DNA of 64,000 bases from Bdellovibrionales bacterium (GTDB lineage Bacteria > Bdellovibrionota > Bdellovibrionia > Bdellovibrionales > UBA1609), in NCBI GenBank assembly GCA_016716765.1, contig JADJVA010000004.1, forward strand, positions 248,001-312,000, in the 5' to 3' direction. The stretch's first letter is position 1. Each line of letters opens with the position of its first letter. Shown here piece after piece: positions 9,106 through 19,599 of the stretch. Below the pieces are notes generated by a model, which ran no database searches, was not told where the DNA came from, and worked only from the letters and a program-made list of their open reading frames with translations. The position numbers and the translations under genes are program-made.

Positions 9106-10872
9106 CTATTCGCCGATCTCGTTTGGAATTTGGACATTTTCTGAATCGGAGATATCTTTATTGGGGGCTTGGCTTGCTTTATCCAGAGTTGGAGTTGGAT
9201 CTTGGGCTTGGATGTGGTTTTTGATGTCAGAACCTGGTTTTGGAATTGAAGGAAGAATTGGATTCAATTTGTGAACCTGTTTTTGTGAGGGAATCGCTTT
9301 TCCTGTTAAATTTTTTACAACAGGCTGCTTCGATTTTGTCGGGTTGTCTTGTTGAGTCCCCCCTTGCAGGAGGGGGTGAGAAGGAAGCATTTGTTTGTTC
9401 GATATTACTGATTGTGTTTTGGATAGACCATTTTGAGGAGTCGGCTGATGTGACGGGAGCCTAGTCAATTCATTTTCTCTTTTCGTCAGCTCTTCGACAA
9501 ATGGGTAGATTGATTCAAGCAGTGCTTGCCGTTCAGTAAATCCGAGGTTCTTTAGGCATTGAGGGCAGGTAAATACAACTTCCGAGCATTTTTCTGGTTT
9601 GTATTTATTGATGCAACTTTTCTTTACCTTTAAAGTAAATCGTTTTTCATCGAAGTCGCTGGTCCTCTCTATGGCATCTATTCCCATGAGGTGGAAGAGT
9701 GCGATCATCGACAGAGCCATCAGAGAAAGAAAAATGGATTTTGCTCCGGTTCTCCAGCCGGTGTGGATCCGCGTTTTTTGTATGAATCCGGTAGCAAACA
9801 ATACGGGAAGAATAAGGACACCGAGCCATCTGCTGAGAACTATAGGATCTTGAGTCTGAGTTAACAGATAGCGATTTTCCTGATCCAGGAGATAAATTAA
9901 AGGTACGGGGAGACCAATGATGAGGCCCAGCAGAGCGCTTTGCCATAAGCTGAAATCAGAAGAGTGGATAAGAAGCGAACCGTCCTTGCTTCCTTTGTCT
10001 TCAGAGGACTTATTGCCTCCTTGGGAATGAGCGACTGGATCGCTATTTTTAGATCTCTTTTTCCCGCGGTTCTTATCCTTGGTGTACTGTTCGGTCTGTG
10101 GCTCAGCTAGTTTAAGAAGACTCGGATCAATGATGATTGCGTTTTCCACTGCATGATCAAGCGTTGGAACGATAGGCGCCTCAGAATGAGGAGTTGTATT
10201 TATGGCCTTGACGAGCGCTGGTGGGGGGCTTGGCGGAGTCAGATTCTGAGATTTGCCTGTATCATCCGCCACGCCGAGATTGGGGATGCTGGCGAAACTT
10301 GGGGCTGTAATCATGCTGGCACTCTTGTTTTCCGCCTCTTCATCCCAATTCTTGGCTATCCCACTATTTGAAGCTTCTCGGCCAAACTGAAATAGGTTGG
10401 TATTTCCATCGGGGACAGTTTTCTCCATTTTTTCTGAGGGAACTTCGGTCCTTGAGAAGTCATCGAGCTGGGAGCCCTTGGGATTTGACGAGTTCGCCTG
10501 GTCTTCGAAGCCATTGCTATTGCTGAAGTCATCCGTTGTTTTGACAATTTGAGTGGGCATTCCGGCTGGCATTTCGACAGTCTGGCCCGTGATCAGGACT
10601 TCGAATTCCTGATCGCCAACTATAAGTTTTCCTCCCGTTCGTAATCTGACTGGAGTACGAGATGGGATGAGTTCTCCATTGACCAAAACTCCGTTTTTTG
10701 ATTCTAAATCTTCAACTGTAAAGACTTCATCAGTGCTACGTAAGACACAATGTGTGCGGCTCATTCGTCCGTCATCAGGGTAGGAACGATTACAATCCAT
10801 CCGACCGATGGTTGTTTCCGTCTTAACCCGAAACTTCTTTTTGGTTTGAGCATGAATTAAAAATGCCTTCAT
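9106..10872 (-). CDS. FHA-domain membrane protein with a periplasmic-type CxxC tail
   Basis: Residues about 1-95 form a forkhead-associated domain (TIGRMDCNRS, RMSRTHCVL, VEDLESKNGVLVNGE), which binds phosphothreonine. A long Ser/Pro/Asn-rich linker follows (about 95-300). Three hydrophobic helices (about 310-400) come next, then a cysteine-containing segment (KSCINKYKPEKCSE, FTCPQCLKNLG) and a second Pro/Gln-rich tail. The layout suggests a phospho-signalling receptor tethered to the inner membrane. No kinase gene is adjacent. I do not know a named family with this exact architecture. Confidence 0.85.
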   Translation of the reverse strand: MKAFLIHAQTKKKFRVKTETTIGRMDCNRSYPDDGRMSRTHCVLRSTDEVFTVEDLESKNGVLVNGELIPSRTPVRLRTGGKLIVGDQEFEVLITGQTVEMPAGMPTQIVKTTDDFSNSNGFEDQANSSNPKGSQLDDFSRTEVPSEKMEKTVPDGNTNLFQFGREASNSGIAKNWDEEAENKSASMITAPSFASIPNLGVADDTGKSQNLTPPSPPPALVKAINTTPHSEAPIVPTLDHAVENAIIIDPSLLKLAEPQTEQYTKDKNRGKKRSKNSDPVAHSQGGNKSSEDKGSKDGSLLIHSSDFSLWQSALLGLIIGLPVPLIYLLDQENRYLLTQTQDPIVLSRWLGVLILPVLFATGFIQKTRIHTGWRTGAKSIFLSLMALSMIALFHLMGIDAIERTSDFDEKRFTLKVKKSCINKYKPEKCSEVVFTCPQCLKNLGFTERQALLESIYPFVEELTKRENELTRLPSHQPTPQNGLSKTQSVISNKQMLPSHPLLQGGTQQDNPTKSKQPVVKNLTGKAIPSQKQVHKLNPILPSIPKPGSDIKNHIQAQDPTPTLDKASQAPNKDISDSENVQIPNEIGE

Positions 10873-11135
10873 TGAATGCTAATGGCTCCTTTTTATACAC
10901 TTTGCAAAATCCATCATGCTGGCTCATTTCCATGTCCTATCGGAAAGTTAGGACCGACAAATGAACTTTGTTGGCGCACAACTGGACCAAGCTTCGGTGT
11001 ACCTAGGTTTTTCTGACGCATACTAACATTAGTTTTGTCGGCGACCTTTGCTTGACTAGACATATGGCCTGCGGTTACAAGTTTGACTCTCTCTGGATGG
11101 TAGATTTCAAGATTGCCCGGAGAAGAATCTTCTGG

Positions 11136-11212
<77 letters not shown>

Positions 11213-11388
11213 ATTTCGCACCTGGAGAAATTGGTTAACTGATCGAAATCACTAATAAAATCGAAAAATGAAATTCTGACGACTGGCTCTCCAGGTTCGT
11301 TGGTTCGTGGAAATTCCCAAAGGTTGAGGGAGCCCCGCATGCTGTTCGCTACGCAATCACAAAAATTCGCAATGCAAAATGATTCACG

Positions 11389-11403
11389 CTCACCGGCGGT
11401 GAG
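11389..11403 (+). promoter_or_regulatory. Palindrome overlapping the leader of the 129-aa gene, copy A
   Basis: CTCACCGGCGGTGAG is a perfect inverted repeat (6-bp arms, 3-base centre). It ends two bases before the GGAGG site of the 11416 gene. The identical element is at 43434-43448 before the paralogue. It could be an operator or an RNA hairpin controlling translation. Confidence 0.6.
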
Positions 11404-11415
11404 TCGGAGGCACAC

Positions 11416-11805
11416 TTGCGCCTTTTGAAGTTCGGTCTTAATGAAACTCAGCTTGGCCTTGTTAAAGCTTCGCTCGCGAAGCTAGAGGGAGCGCACCGAA
11501 CTCGCGTGGCTTGGTTCGGCGATGATTCTCTCGTTGGAAATTTGTTGTCGATCCACGCGTTGGATCTGCTGACTGTCCTTAGCCACTGCAAGCGGAATCC
11601 TGAAAGCGAAATGGACCTGTACCGTCTACGAAAGTCTGCAATGGACAAGCTAAACGGACTCGCCAAATCAGCGCGAAATGAAATCAAGAGGCAGAATTAT
11701 GAGATGTGGCTCGAATCTTACAAGAAATTGTGGCCAGGGTCTGAGGGCGATGTTGATCTTAGGTCGGCAACGCCACAGCCGAGCCGGTTTGAGTTGATTC
11801 CATAA
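11416..11805 (+). CDS. Conserved 129-aa protein next to the att site, copy A
   Basis: It starts at TTG 11416 with GGAGG five bases upstream, an arrangement repeated exactly at 43461. The protein is soluble and largely helical, with a RNEIKRQNYEMWLESYKKLW segment and a C-terminal PGSEGDVDLRS. It shares most of its C-terminal half with the paralogue at 43461-43850. I do not recognise a family. Presence beside both att copies suggests it belongs to the integrated elements, perhaps as a boundary or regulatory gene. Confidence 0.7.
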   Translation: MRLLKFGLNETQLGLVKASLAKLEGAHRTRVAWFGDDSLVGNLLSIHALDLLTVLSHCKRNPESEMDLYRLRKSAMDKLNGLAKSARNEIKRQNYEMWLESYKKLWPGSEGDVDLRSATPQPSRFELIP

Positions 11806-13073
11806 ATCACAGGAGCCAAGCTCTGAACTGGCAGAGCCAAGTGAAGTGCGGTCGTCTAGCAGCTGTTCCAAAGAAAACCCATGTTCTATGAGAGGAAAGA
11901 CTTCCTATTGATGACATTACAAAACGGGTATTTGAACCGTGAATTCGGCTCCCTGATTAGGCGCATTTTTCGCAGTGACGGTTCCGCCGTGCGCTTCAAC
12001 GAGACTTTTGACAATTGACAATCCTAAGCCCGAACCTTTCACGCTGGTTCCGGTCACTTGCCAGAATGGATCGAAAACTCTGCCAAGTTCCTTTTCTGGG
12101 ATTCCGGGACCTGTATCTGTGACAGAAATATCCATTAGGTTGTTCTTGATCCTGGTGCGAATCCAAATATCGCCACCTCTCGGTGTGAATTTTAGGCCAT
12201 TTCCGATGAGGTTATTGAGCACTTGCTCGACACGATTACGGTCACAAAGTATTTTCGCAGTCGATTCGTGGTGCGAATGCAACTCAATCCCCTTCAATTT
12301 AGCCTGCAGCAGGTGATTTTCAATTATTTCTTCTACTAAGACTTGTATGTCGCAAGCGCTTTTACTGATACGCATTTGACCGGCATCGAGTTTTCCACGA
12401 TCTAGAATATCGCCTGTGAGTCTTTCTATCGATTCTAAAGCGCGTTTCATAATGGCAGCCAATTCCGTCTCAGTGGATTTCTCTTGAAGCAAATCGTGGC
12501 TCATACTTAAAGTGGCGATTGGGCTTTTTAGGTCATGCGCTAGAATTTCCATCGCCCGCTTGCGGGCTTCGGCCACGCCTTTTTCTGCACGTACCAAGCG
12601 GATAAGAAGAATGGCGATCGCAAGTGCGAAAAAGAAAGCGATTACCGACATAATCAAAAGCCAGCCAACAGTGTGATCAGAAATTGCTCGCATGCGTGAT
12701 TTAGCCTGGTTGAGATCGGCGTTTCTCAACTGGATAAACTTATCGATAGCTTCTAGATTTGCGGGATTGGTATCTCGGCGTTGCGCCATAAAATTATGCA
12801 CTTCCGTAGCGGTTCGCCCCTTTTGGCGCATGTTGATCGCCTCGGTCCCGCTTGCGATCATCGTGGAATTTGTATTCACTATAGCATCCAGTAATTCTTT
12901 TTCTTCGGGACTAGTTGGCGAAATGATCGAACTTAGTCCTTGTCTAAAGTAAGTGCCGAGTTCTTTGAAGCGTTTAGCCAACAGAGGTTCCGCAGATAAG
13001 ATGTAAATAGGTAAGATTGAGTTCAACAGATTTATTTGACCACTCAAGCGTTCTGCTTCAATGACTCGCGTCT

Positions 13074-13080
13074 GATTTAC
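13074..13080. repeat. Target-site duplication of the IS21-family element (left)
   Basis: GATTTAC at 13074-13080 is repeated at 15608-15614, directly outside the inverted terminal repeats. A 7-bp duplication fits IS21-type transposition. Confidence 0.88.
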
Positions 13081-13194
13081 TGTCCCGTCTCACATACTTG
13101 GACCGGCTAATCTCACATAACTGGAACGCCTGATTTTTGGAGGTCTATACTTCAGTTTTTTCGATGTCAATATCTGGCAAAATTATTCGTCCTT

Positions 13195-13904
13195 TCATGC
13201 GGTAACTTGGACCTCAAATACCACGATTTTAGCCTGCTCAAACATCCGATCGATCGCCGCATTGGCTAGGATCGGATCACTAAAGACTTGTGGCCATTCT
13301 TCGACATCTCGGTTGCTGGTCAAGATCATCGCCGAGTTGTATTTGCGTCGATCAAAGAGATCAAATATCTCTTCACTCACATCCCGTGGCATCGTCACTA
13401 CGCCCCAGTCGTCAAGGATCCAAAGTTTGGACGTCAAAATTTGTTTGAACAATTTATCCAAAGTGTTCCGTTCCCGGGCCATCCGGATCTTGGCACTGAG
13501 TCTTTTTACGCTCGAACAAAACACACTGTGGCCCAGTGCTGCGGCTTTCATGCCTAATGCAATTGCGCAGTGGGTTTTGCCAGTTCCTGGACTTCCAAGC
13601 AACAATGCAATTTCATTTTCCTCTACGAACTTGCAACTCGAAAGCTCTTCGATCTTCTCGCGATTGATCCTCTTGTTAAAACTCCAATTGAACTGCTCCA
13701 ATGTTCTCCTCTCTGGGAATGTCGCCTTTTAATCCTACGTTCAATCGCGTTTTCCTTGCGCGTATTCAGCTCATGCTCAAACAATGTCGTCAGCCAGGAA
13801 AAATCGGACTTGATTTTTCTGGCTGCCAAAACCGACTCTAAATTCTCAGCTGCCGACGGTAGCCTTAGCATCGTCAGTTGCTGACGGATTGTTTCTATGC
13901 TCAC
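13195..13904 (-). pseudogene. istB: IstB-like ATPase, frameshifted
   Basis: The N-terminal 60 residues (MSIETIRQQLTMLRLPSAAE ... AIERRIK) are in one frame and the AAA+ core in another. The core carries Walker A LLLGSPGTGKTH, Walker B LWILDDWG and the TSNRD sensor. The switch falls at AAAAGG near 13730. IstB normally is a single protein of about 250 aa that helps IstA transpose. The break separates the DNA-binding N-terminus from the ATPase, so it is probably inactive. Confidence 0.85.
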
Positions 13905-13931
13905 TCCACGCTCCCTCTGGTTTTGGCCACA

Positions 13932-15437
13932 TCATTTCACGACCCGTAAGTGAGCCCTATACTCACTCATCGGCCTTGTGAACTTGCCGCCCGTTGTATT
14001 AAAATTTTCAGTCTCCATTTTTACTTTTGGTGTCATCTTCAAAAACGAGTGGACCGTGCGAAAACTGATCGAACTGATTTCAATTGCAGACGCACAGGCC
14101 TTGTCGATCAAGGCATTCTGGTATTTCTTGTTCAACGTCAGGATTCCCCAGACCACCCGAGTGTCTACAAAACCTTCCCCCCTCGATAAAATGATCTGGA
14201 TCATTCGAGCGACATTGCCGCCGATAGCCTCTGCCTGCTTGATGTAATGGGCGTGATTCTGCAAATTCGTTTCGTTCGAGGATTTGTAGTGATCCTTGCA
14301 CGCCTGGCGCTGGAACTTGTCTTTGATTACATCATAGACTTCCAGTAGCCTCCCAGCGCAGTAAATCGAAAGCTTTTCTCCGTTACCAATCAAAGTCACA
14401 CTCTGGCCCGACAACCTCAAGTCAACTCGATAGTATTTATTCAAAAACCTCACATATCCATCACGGCGAACAAAAACCTCCACAGGCTTCTCGCCATGAG
14501 TGCCGTGCTTGCGACAGTTGGCAATCTTCATTTTCAAATCAATATGGCTTTGGGCTTTCTCGATTGAAAATTCCTTCAAATCAAAGGACTCAAAAAGCCG
14601 CCGAACCAATTGCACCGTACGTTCAACCTTGCCCTTCTTCTGTGGATCCGCCGGAGGGAGGGCCTCTATCGTAAAACCGGTATGCGATGCAAATCTCTCG
14701 TAACCGGCATTCAAAATCGGCTCATGCTCCGAGGCACGATTCACGAATACCTTTGGATTGTCAGAGGTGATTTTCCTTGAACCCCACCAACCTCAAAGAG
14801 CATTGATTGGATCGCTTTCACCGTTGTCACAAAATCGCACTTGTCCATCACTCGAACCATCGTGTACCGACTGTGACCCAAAATCCCGATAAAGGCCCAT
14901 ATGGCACGTTTGCGACCGTCCTGATCTATCACATCGAGAGCCTTCGCCCAGTCCACCTGCAAGCATTCCCCGGGGGCGTGAATGATTTCAGGTGATGAGC
15001 CCCGAAGCAGACGGTCGGACTGAAAATGCTGCCTCTCAAGATAGCGGTAAAACTTGCACGTGGAATCGACACCGGAATCTCTTCGAAGATTGTCTGTGGT
15101 GACCAACCCAGATGGAGTCGCTCCAAGATCCATTCTTGTGCGGATCGAGCAGAGCGTCGGCTTCTGCTGGTTTCGACTTGCGGAGATCTATGATCGGAAA
15201 AAGGGCCTCCGGATAATTCGGCAATTTCCTATCAGTCGACCGAAAGAGTTTTGGCTCTGTACTGATCTGTTCTAAGAATCCGTACTCCACCGCAAGGCCT
15301 CGGACCTTGATCACATAGCCTTTGCCTTTGGAGAGTTGATTGGAAATTTGCGAAGCCGATTGGCCCGCTCGAAACTGTTCGACAATTTTTCGATCCACCG
15401 TGATTCTCCCTAAAATCGAGTTCCTTTTTCGCTTCAT
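13932..15437 (-). pseudogene. istA: IstA-like DDE transposase, multiply frameshifted
   Basis: Pieces of one IstA protein lie in successive frames. 15036-15437 holds the N-terminal helix-turn-helix (QFRAGQSASQISNQLSKGKG). About 14929-15126 holds GWSPQTIFEEI. 14741-15133 holds the first catalytic Asp region (CLQVDWAKALDV, WAFIGILGHSRYT). 13932-14744 holds the ADPQKKGKVERTV glutamate region. At least three frameshifts are needed, so this is a dead gene. Confidence 0.85.
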
Positions 15438-15825
15438 GCTTCCTCCCTTTTAGGGGTCATTCTTGCATGAAGTTCAGGTGGATGTTTCTATGCCTAATTT
15501 TTAAGCATTTGGCCGGTCCAAGTATATGAGATTTTGACCCCACATAACCGGTCCACTTGTGTGAGATTTGTCTGCGTCATACCGGTCCCGTTACGTGAGA
15601 CGGGACAGATTTACGTCAACCAATTCACTCTGAGTCTGAACGACATACCTAAGTGAGTAGACTGAAATAGTCATCGCCGGAATAAAAATTAATAGGGTAA
15701 CAAAAATTCCGAGATAGATTTTTCGTTCGAAACTCATAATCACCTTCGCTTTCCTAAGGTGACTATAAAACTGGAATGTAGAGGAATTGTGAACACGTAT
15801 TACGATTGTGACTTAGGTACTGTTT

Positions 15826-15918
15826 TTTGGGTGACCATTCTGCCTATTTCGATTTTGAAAAGGTTTAAGAGTACCAACCCCTCAAGTTGAGATGCGCTAA
15901 GGCCAGGTCCGTCATCTG
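15826..15918 (-). repeat. Duplicated histidine-kinase fragment, copy A
   Basis: About 92 bp are highly similar to 17849-17941. On the minus strand it encodes the kinase N/G1 box (DDGPGLS) and the following lid region, with no rest of the gene. The stop codon of the YHYH gene lies inside its edge, so the YHYH reading frame runs into the fragment. Confidence 0.8.
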
Positions 15919-17504
15919 CAGTAAACACCTGTTTCAACATGACCTTCACTGGTAACAGTTTTAGATTCAAAGTTATAACAGTCTTTTTTTTCTGTTTCTT
16001 TAAATTGAATATAATAGGGCTTTTCCTGGTAAATATAATCCATACGCTTAATTCCAGTCGTCTTATCCTGAGTAAACTTTAAATTTTGAACACCCTCACG
16101 AGGAGGGCGACCAGCCATTTTTCCTTCACCATTTATAGACTTTAAAGGTGGAACACGTGGTAGTGTTCTGAGGTCAGGCGTTTCACCCATTAGGCATTGA
16201 ATTATATAGGGTGCATCTTTAGATGTGTGGTATCGGTAACCAAAAAAATTGTCTAATTTCCCATTGCAAATATCGAGTTCGCCTTTTTTAATAATTGAAC
16301 CATCAGGGTTTTTTAAATCATAAATAGGGTAACCATCGAAAGCCCATCCAATAATTTTATCATCTTGTTTTGAGTTTTCCATAGAATCAATCATACAGTT
16401 TGGTCTTTTATGATAGTGATAGTCATCACCACGACCTGCATGCCCACCACACTCATCTAGCTGCTGTGTTAAGACCGTATCATGATGAAGTTGATGATGA
16501 TGAAGATCCGCTTCTGTCATCTCTCCGCCACCAGTATAGTCATAGATAGGCACACCGTTAACCGCAATTGCTAAAGCAGCATCTCGTGTTTTTGCTTTTC
16601 CTGTAAAATGAGGTTCTAATGGGATAGGCGCTGTATAATGACCTGCTGGAACAGGAACTTGTTCATTTGTGTTTACAATTCCGTTCATTAATTCATGTTC
16701 TGGATAAGTGTTTGAACTTAATTTCGCCTGTGCATTGTCACATGACACTTGGACGTTTTTACTAAACCCCGCTTGTTCAATAGAGTTTTTAATTTTATCA
16801 CATTGTCTTGAAATCTTTTTTTTAGAGGAACTTAAATGCATTCTACAGAGTAAAGTATTATCTTGTTCTAAATCACTTGACCAGATGAGCTTTGCATCCT
16901 TACTCCAACTCACGTCATCGTAACCATCTTTTGGTTTAACATCTTTGGCAGAAAATTCGACTGCATTGGGCCATGATGTATCATCAAACTCAGACATCAT
17001 CCAATTTTCTGGCTCTGGGATTTTTTTGAAAGTGCATGGAGATTTACCAGAAATCGGGTTAGCCTCTTGAGCACAGGCTTTATCTAAAGGTGCTTTATGA
17101 ATTACGAGACATTTTGCATTTTTATCTGTAACAGCAATAAATTTTGATAACGATTGATCATAAATCTGTGCAATGAAACCTCCGTCGCCCATTTGTTGTT
17201 TTCGAGTTCCGATGTATTCCAGTCCGGAGTCATTTTCCTTAAAATCCTTTATCATAAACGCGATAACATCTGGGGAATCACCTTCATAAATATAAGTTTC
17301 AGAGTTGAAAGATCTCTCAGTTGTTATCGGTACGCTATCTTCAAGAACAGCTTTGCCATCAATATACATTTTAAACCAATTGTCTGCCCATACGCTTACC
17401 TTTAGACGTTTTGGACCATTCAATGGTGCATTTAATTGTGGTGGTGAGTGAGAACAACTCATGGTCATTATAGATAAAGCAAAAACTATTATTGTAAATT
17501 TCAT
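15912..17504 (-). CDS. YHYH-domain lipoprotein
   Basis: I choose ATG 17504 (GGAG 9 bases upstream) over 17525. The 530-aa product has a lipoprotein signal ending in MTMSC. The YHYH family core is seen around GRGDDYHYHKRPNCMID, with IIGWAFDGYPIYD and nearby HHHQLHH residues that could bind metal. YHYH proteins are exported and poorly characterised. It lies between two copies of a kinase fragment, and its last codons run into copy A. The C-terminus may have been set by rearrangement. Its AT-richer codon use differs from the chromosomal flanks, consistent with transfer. Confidence 0.85.
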   Translation of the reverse strand: MKFTIIVFALSIMTMSCSHSPPQLNAPLNGPKRLKVSVWADNWFKMYIDGKAVLEDSVPITTERSFNSETYIYEGDSPDVIAFMIKDFKENDSGLEYIGTRKQQMGDGGFIAQIYDQSLSKFIAVTDKNAKCLVIHKAPLDKACAQEANPISGKSPCTFKKIPEPENWMMSEFDDTSWPNAVEFSAKDVKPKDGYDDVSWSKDAKLIWSSDLEQDNTLLCRMHLSSSKKKISRQCDKIKNSIEQAGFSKNVQVSCDNAQAKLSSNTYPEHELMNGIVNTNEQVPVPAGHYTAPIPLEPHFTGKAKTRDAALAIAVNGVPIYDYTGGGEMTEADLHHHQLHHDTVLTQQLDECGGHAGRGDDYHYHKRPNCMIDSMENSKQDDKIIGWAFDGYPIYDLKNPDGSIIKKGELDICNGKLDNFFGYRYHTSKDAPYIIQCLMGETPDLRTLPRVPPLKSINGEGKMAGRPPREGVQNLKFTQDKTTGIKRMDYIYQEKPYYIQFKETEKKDCYNFESKTVTSEGHVETGVYCR

Positions 17505-17848
17505 CAAAAATGTCTCCAATATCATTTCGAGTTTTAAAGCATCAGGGTATACTTTTTAAACAATTATGCAAAGGCTATCAGTCAATTCTTCTGGGACCAC
17601 AGGCTCCACCGGTTTGGAGTGCGGAATAAAGTTTCCAGCAATCCATTTTCCCCGACGGGTCAGAAGAAGGAAAGCGCACATTTTCTATAAGAAATTCTCT
17701 CACTGAGAGGAATTCTCAAGCAACCGGAAGTGAGATCGTGAGACATGCACCAACAATTTCCCCTTCGAAAGATTGATTCTCAATACAGACACTTCCGTTG
17801 TGAATTTCAGCAATTGACTTCATGATGACCGAGCCTAAACCCAAAGAA

Positions 17849-17941
17849 TTTGGGTGACCATTTTGCATATTTCGATTTTGAAAAGGTTTACGAGTACCAA
17901 ACCCCTGAGTTGAGACTCACTAAGGCCGGGTCCGTCATCTG
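17849..17941 (-). repeat. Duplicated histidine-kinase fragment, copy B (within the kinase)
   Basis: This is the partner of 15826-15918, in the same orientation. It lies within the HATPase domain of the kinase pseudogene and flanks the YHYH gene on the other side. Confidence 0.8.
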
Positions 17942-18154
17942 TAATTTGAATCACAATCGTTTCATTTTCTACTTTAAGTTTAACCTCTATATTTTGAACG
18001 GCAAATTTTTCTGCATTATTGAGGCCATTTGAAATGAGCCTCTCTACCAAATTGAGGTTACCTTGGATTTGCACTTCTTGCGGTAAATTTTTTCCGATCG
18101 CTACTGACCAATTCTTTTTAGACGAGACTTGCTTTCGATGAACTTGTTGATTCA

Positions 18155-18162
18155 GGATTTTA
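18155..18162. repeat. Target-site duplication of the IS256-family element (left)
   Basis: GGATTTTA here is repeated at 19600-19607, immediately outside the terminal inverted repeats. Eight bp is the usual duplication length for IS256. Confidence 0.85.
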
Positions 18163-19599
18163 GGAGATGTCTCATTTTTAGTTGAAAATCTGGAACCGCT
18201 TTCGTGAAATCGTGTCTGACTATGCTGCCTTTCCTATTTTTTTGTCAACGGTTTCCATTTGCAATTTTTCAATTCTTGCGATCACAGTTTTGATGTGCAT
18301 GTATCCCTTCACCGTACGGAAGTTTTTCCTCCGCTTTCAGGAACACGGCCGCCAACCAGCGTTGCGAGAGTTTTCCTTTTCGCCGCTTCCCCTCTGTATT
18401 CTGGGTTATAATTCTTGATGTTGTGTTCTCGATGACGAACCGACGAGAATAGATTCTCGATTCCATTTGTTGTATGAAGAGCTTTATAAAGATCCTTATG
18501 CACGTTCAAAATATGCAAGGTTAAAAGCTCTGGAAGGGCCTCTCTGAGAGACATCGCAGCTGAGCTATTGATTAGCATCAATTCCTGCTCCAAAGTCTCC
18601 AGTGCCGCCTTGGCGTCTTCATATTTCCCATGCCCAAGAGCCGCCACGTATTGTTGATGGATCCGCTTGCGGTATTTCTTGGCGAGGTGCTTTTGTAGAT
18701 TGTGATCCTTGTGAATTGTGCAACGTTGATGGATGAGTTTCTTTCCGAACTTGTTGCGAAGAGTCTTAATAAGACCTTTGCCTCCGTCAGTTACAAATAG
18801 CACCCGTGCGGTCAAGTTGAGATTGCGATGTTCAAGATCCGCCAATAATTCATTGCAAATGTCGCTATTCTCCGTGGCGCCTTCCCAGTAGCCCAACACC
18901 ATTTTCTTTCCCGCAACTGAAATTCCAAGCGCGGTGATAAATGCAACTCCTCCGCGATGAACGCTGTCCAGCATGATGGCAAAGGGATCAAATTCAGAGA
19001 GATCTCGCTCTAAAAATTGTTTCAACTGTTTGCTTGTGGCCTCGACAAAGTGGCGTGAGACCGACGATGGCGACACTCCAAACGCGTGCGGCGTCTTGTA
19101 CAGTTTCGCTATAGCGGCGCGCCGATAAGCCTGACATCATCTTCGTCAGCAGCTCCTCTGAGAACTGACCACGTTCTCTGAGCTTTGCATAGCTGGGAAG
19201 AGTGACCTCACCCCGAGTGCCGCGAAGTCGCGGCACCATGACCGCCACTTTCTGGTCACCTATAAACGCAGACCCTCGCTGGGAGGCCCACTTATAAATA
19301 TCCCCTGTCGGCGCGTAATCGGGACCTGCTATATTTTCCGATCCATCAGCAGGATCGACTCCACCAACATCCGTCCTATTTCGTGATTCAGTGAGTCGAT
19401 CGATGCTTTTCCCCAACGGATTGTCTGAGCAACTTTCAATGCAAAATTGTCTTCGCCCAACAGCTGCTGAATTTGATTTGCGGATTGCTTTCTCTGTCTG
19501 GTACTTCTTTTCATGAGGGTGCCTTTCTTTTGTAAGATAGTGGAATCATTCCACGAAAGGCTGGTGCCCTCAACTTTCAACTAGATTTGAGATTTCTCC
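18163..19599 (-). mobile_element. IS256-family (mutator-type) insertion sequence
   Basis: The 1437-bp element has about 27-bp terminal inverted repeats of the form GGAGA-N3-TCTCA ... TAGTTGAAA matching at about 21 of 27 positions. It is flanked by GGATTTTA duplications. It carries one transposase gene on the minus strand that is broken in several places. Its 3' end is closely similar to a remnant at 45448-45582, showing the same IS has been active elsewhere in this genome. Confidence 0.9.
18220..19514 (-). pseudogene. IS256-family transposase, multiply frameshifted
   Basis: Family blocks are recognisable across frames: IYKWASQRGSAFIGDQKV and VPRLRG, LPSYAKLRE, FITALGISVAGKKMVLGYWE, TENSDICNELLADL, KKLIHQRCTIHKDHN and TNGIENLFSSVRHR. 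The C-terminus (KGYMHIKTV ... KIGKAA, stop at 18220) is in yet another frame. At least three frameshifts separate these parts. The proposed start is ATG 19514, after an AAAGG site. Confidence 0.82.

Larger units (their letters stand above)
13081..15607 (-). mobile_element. IS21-family insertion sequence (degenerate)
   Basis: The 2527-bp element begins TGTCCCGTCTCAC and ends with the inverse GTGAGACGGGACA. Internal copies of the terminal motif CTCAC-N6-GGACCGG-like occur at 13089 and 13112 on the left, and inverted at 15512, 15547 and 15581 on the right. Such multiple terminal repeats are typical of IS21 (IstA-binding sites). It encodes istA and istB on the minus strand, both frameshifted, so the copy should be immobile on its own. 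Flanking GATTTAC duplications define the ends. Confidence 0.92.
11917..15737 (-). pseudogene. Sensor histidine kinase interrupted by an IS21-family element
   Basis: The C-terminal 376 residues (11917-13047) carry a membrane helix (VGWLLIMSVIAFFFALAIAI), the phosphoacceptor ILAHDLKSPIATLS, and N, G1 and G2 ATP boxes (NNLIGNG, DTGPGIPE, GSGLGLSIVK). The missing N-terminus is found across the insertion at 15615-15737. It starts MSFERKIYLG and contains the first membrane helix. Removing 13081-15614 rejoins the frame perfectly through VNQTRVIEAERL, giving a kinase of 428 aa with two membrane helices and a periplasmic domain. The gene is therefore recently and cleanly disrupted. No cognate regulator is adjacent. 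Confidence 0.9.

Noticed and set aside
13089..15599. Repeats at the IS21 ends as an independent repeat array
   Set aside because: They are the multiple terminal binding sites expected inside IS21-family ends.
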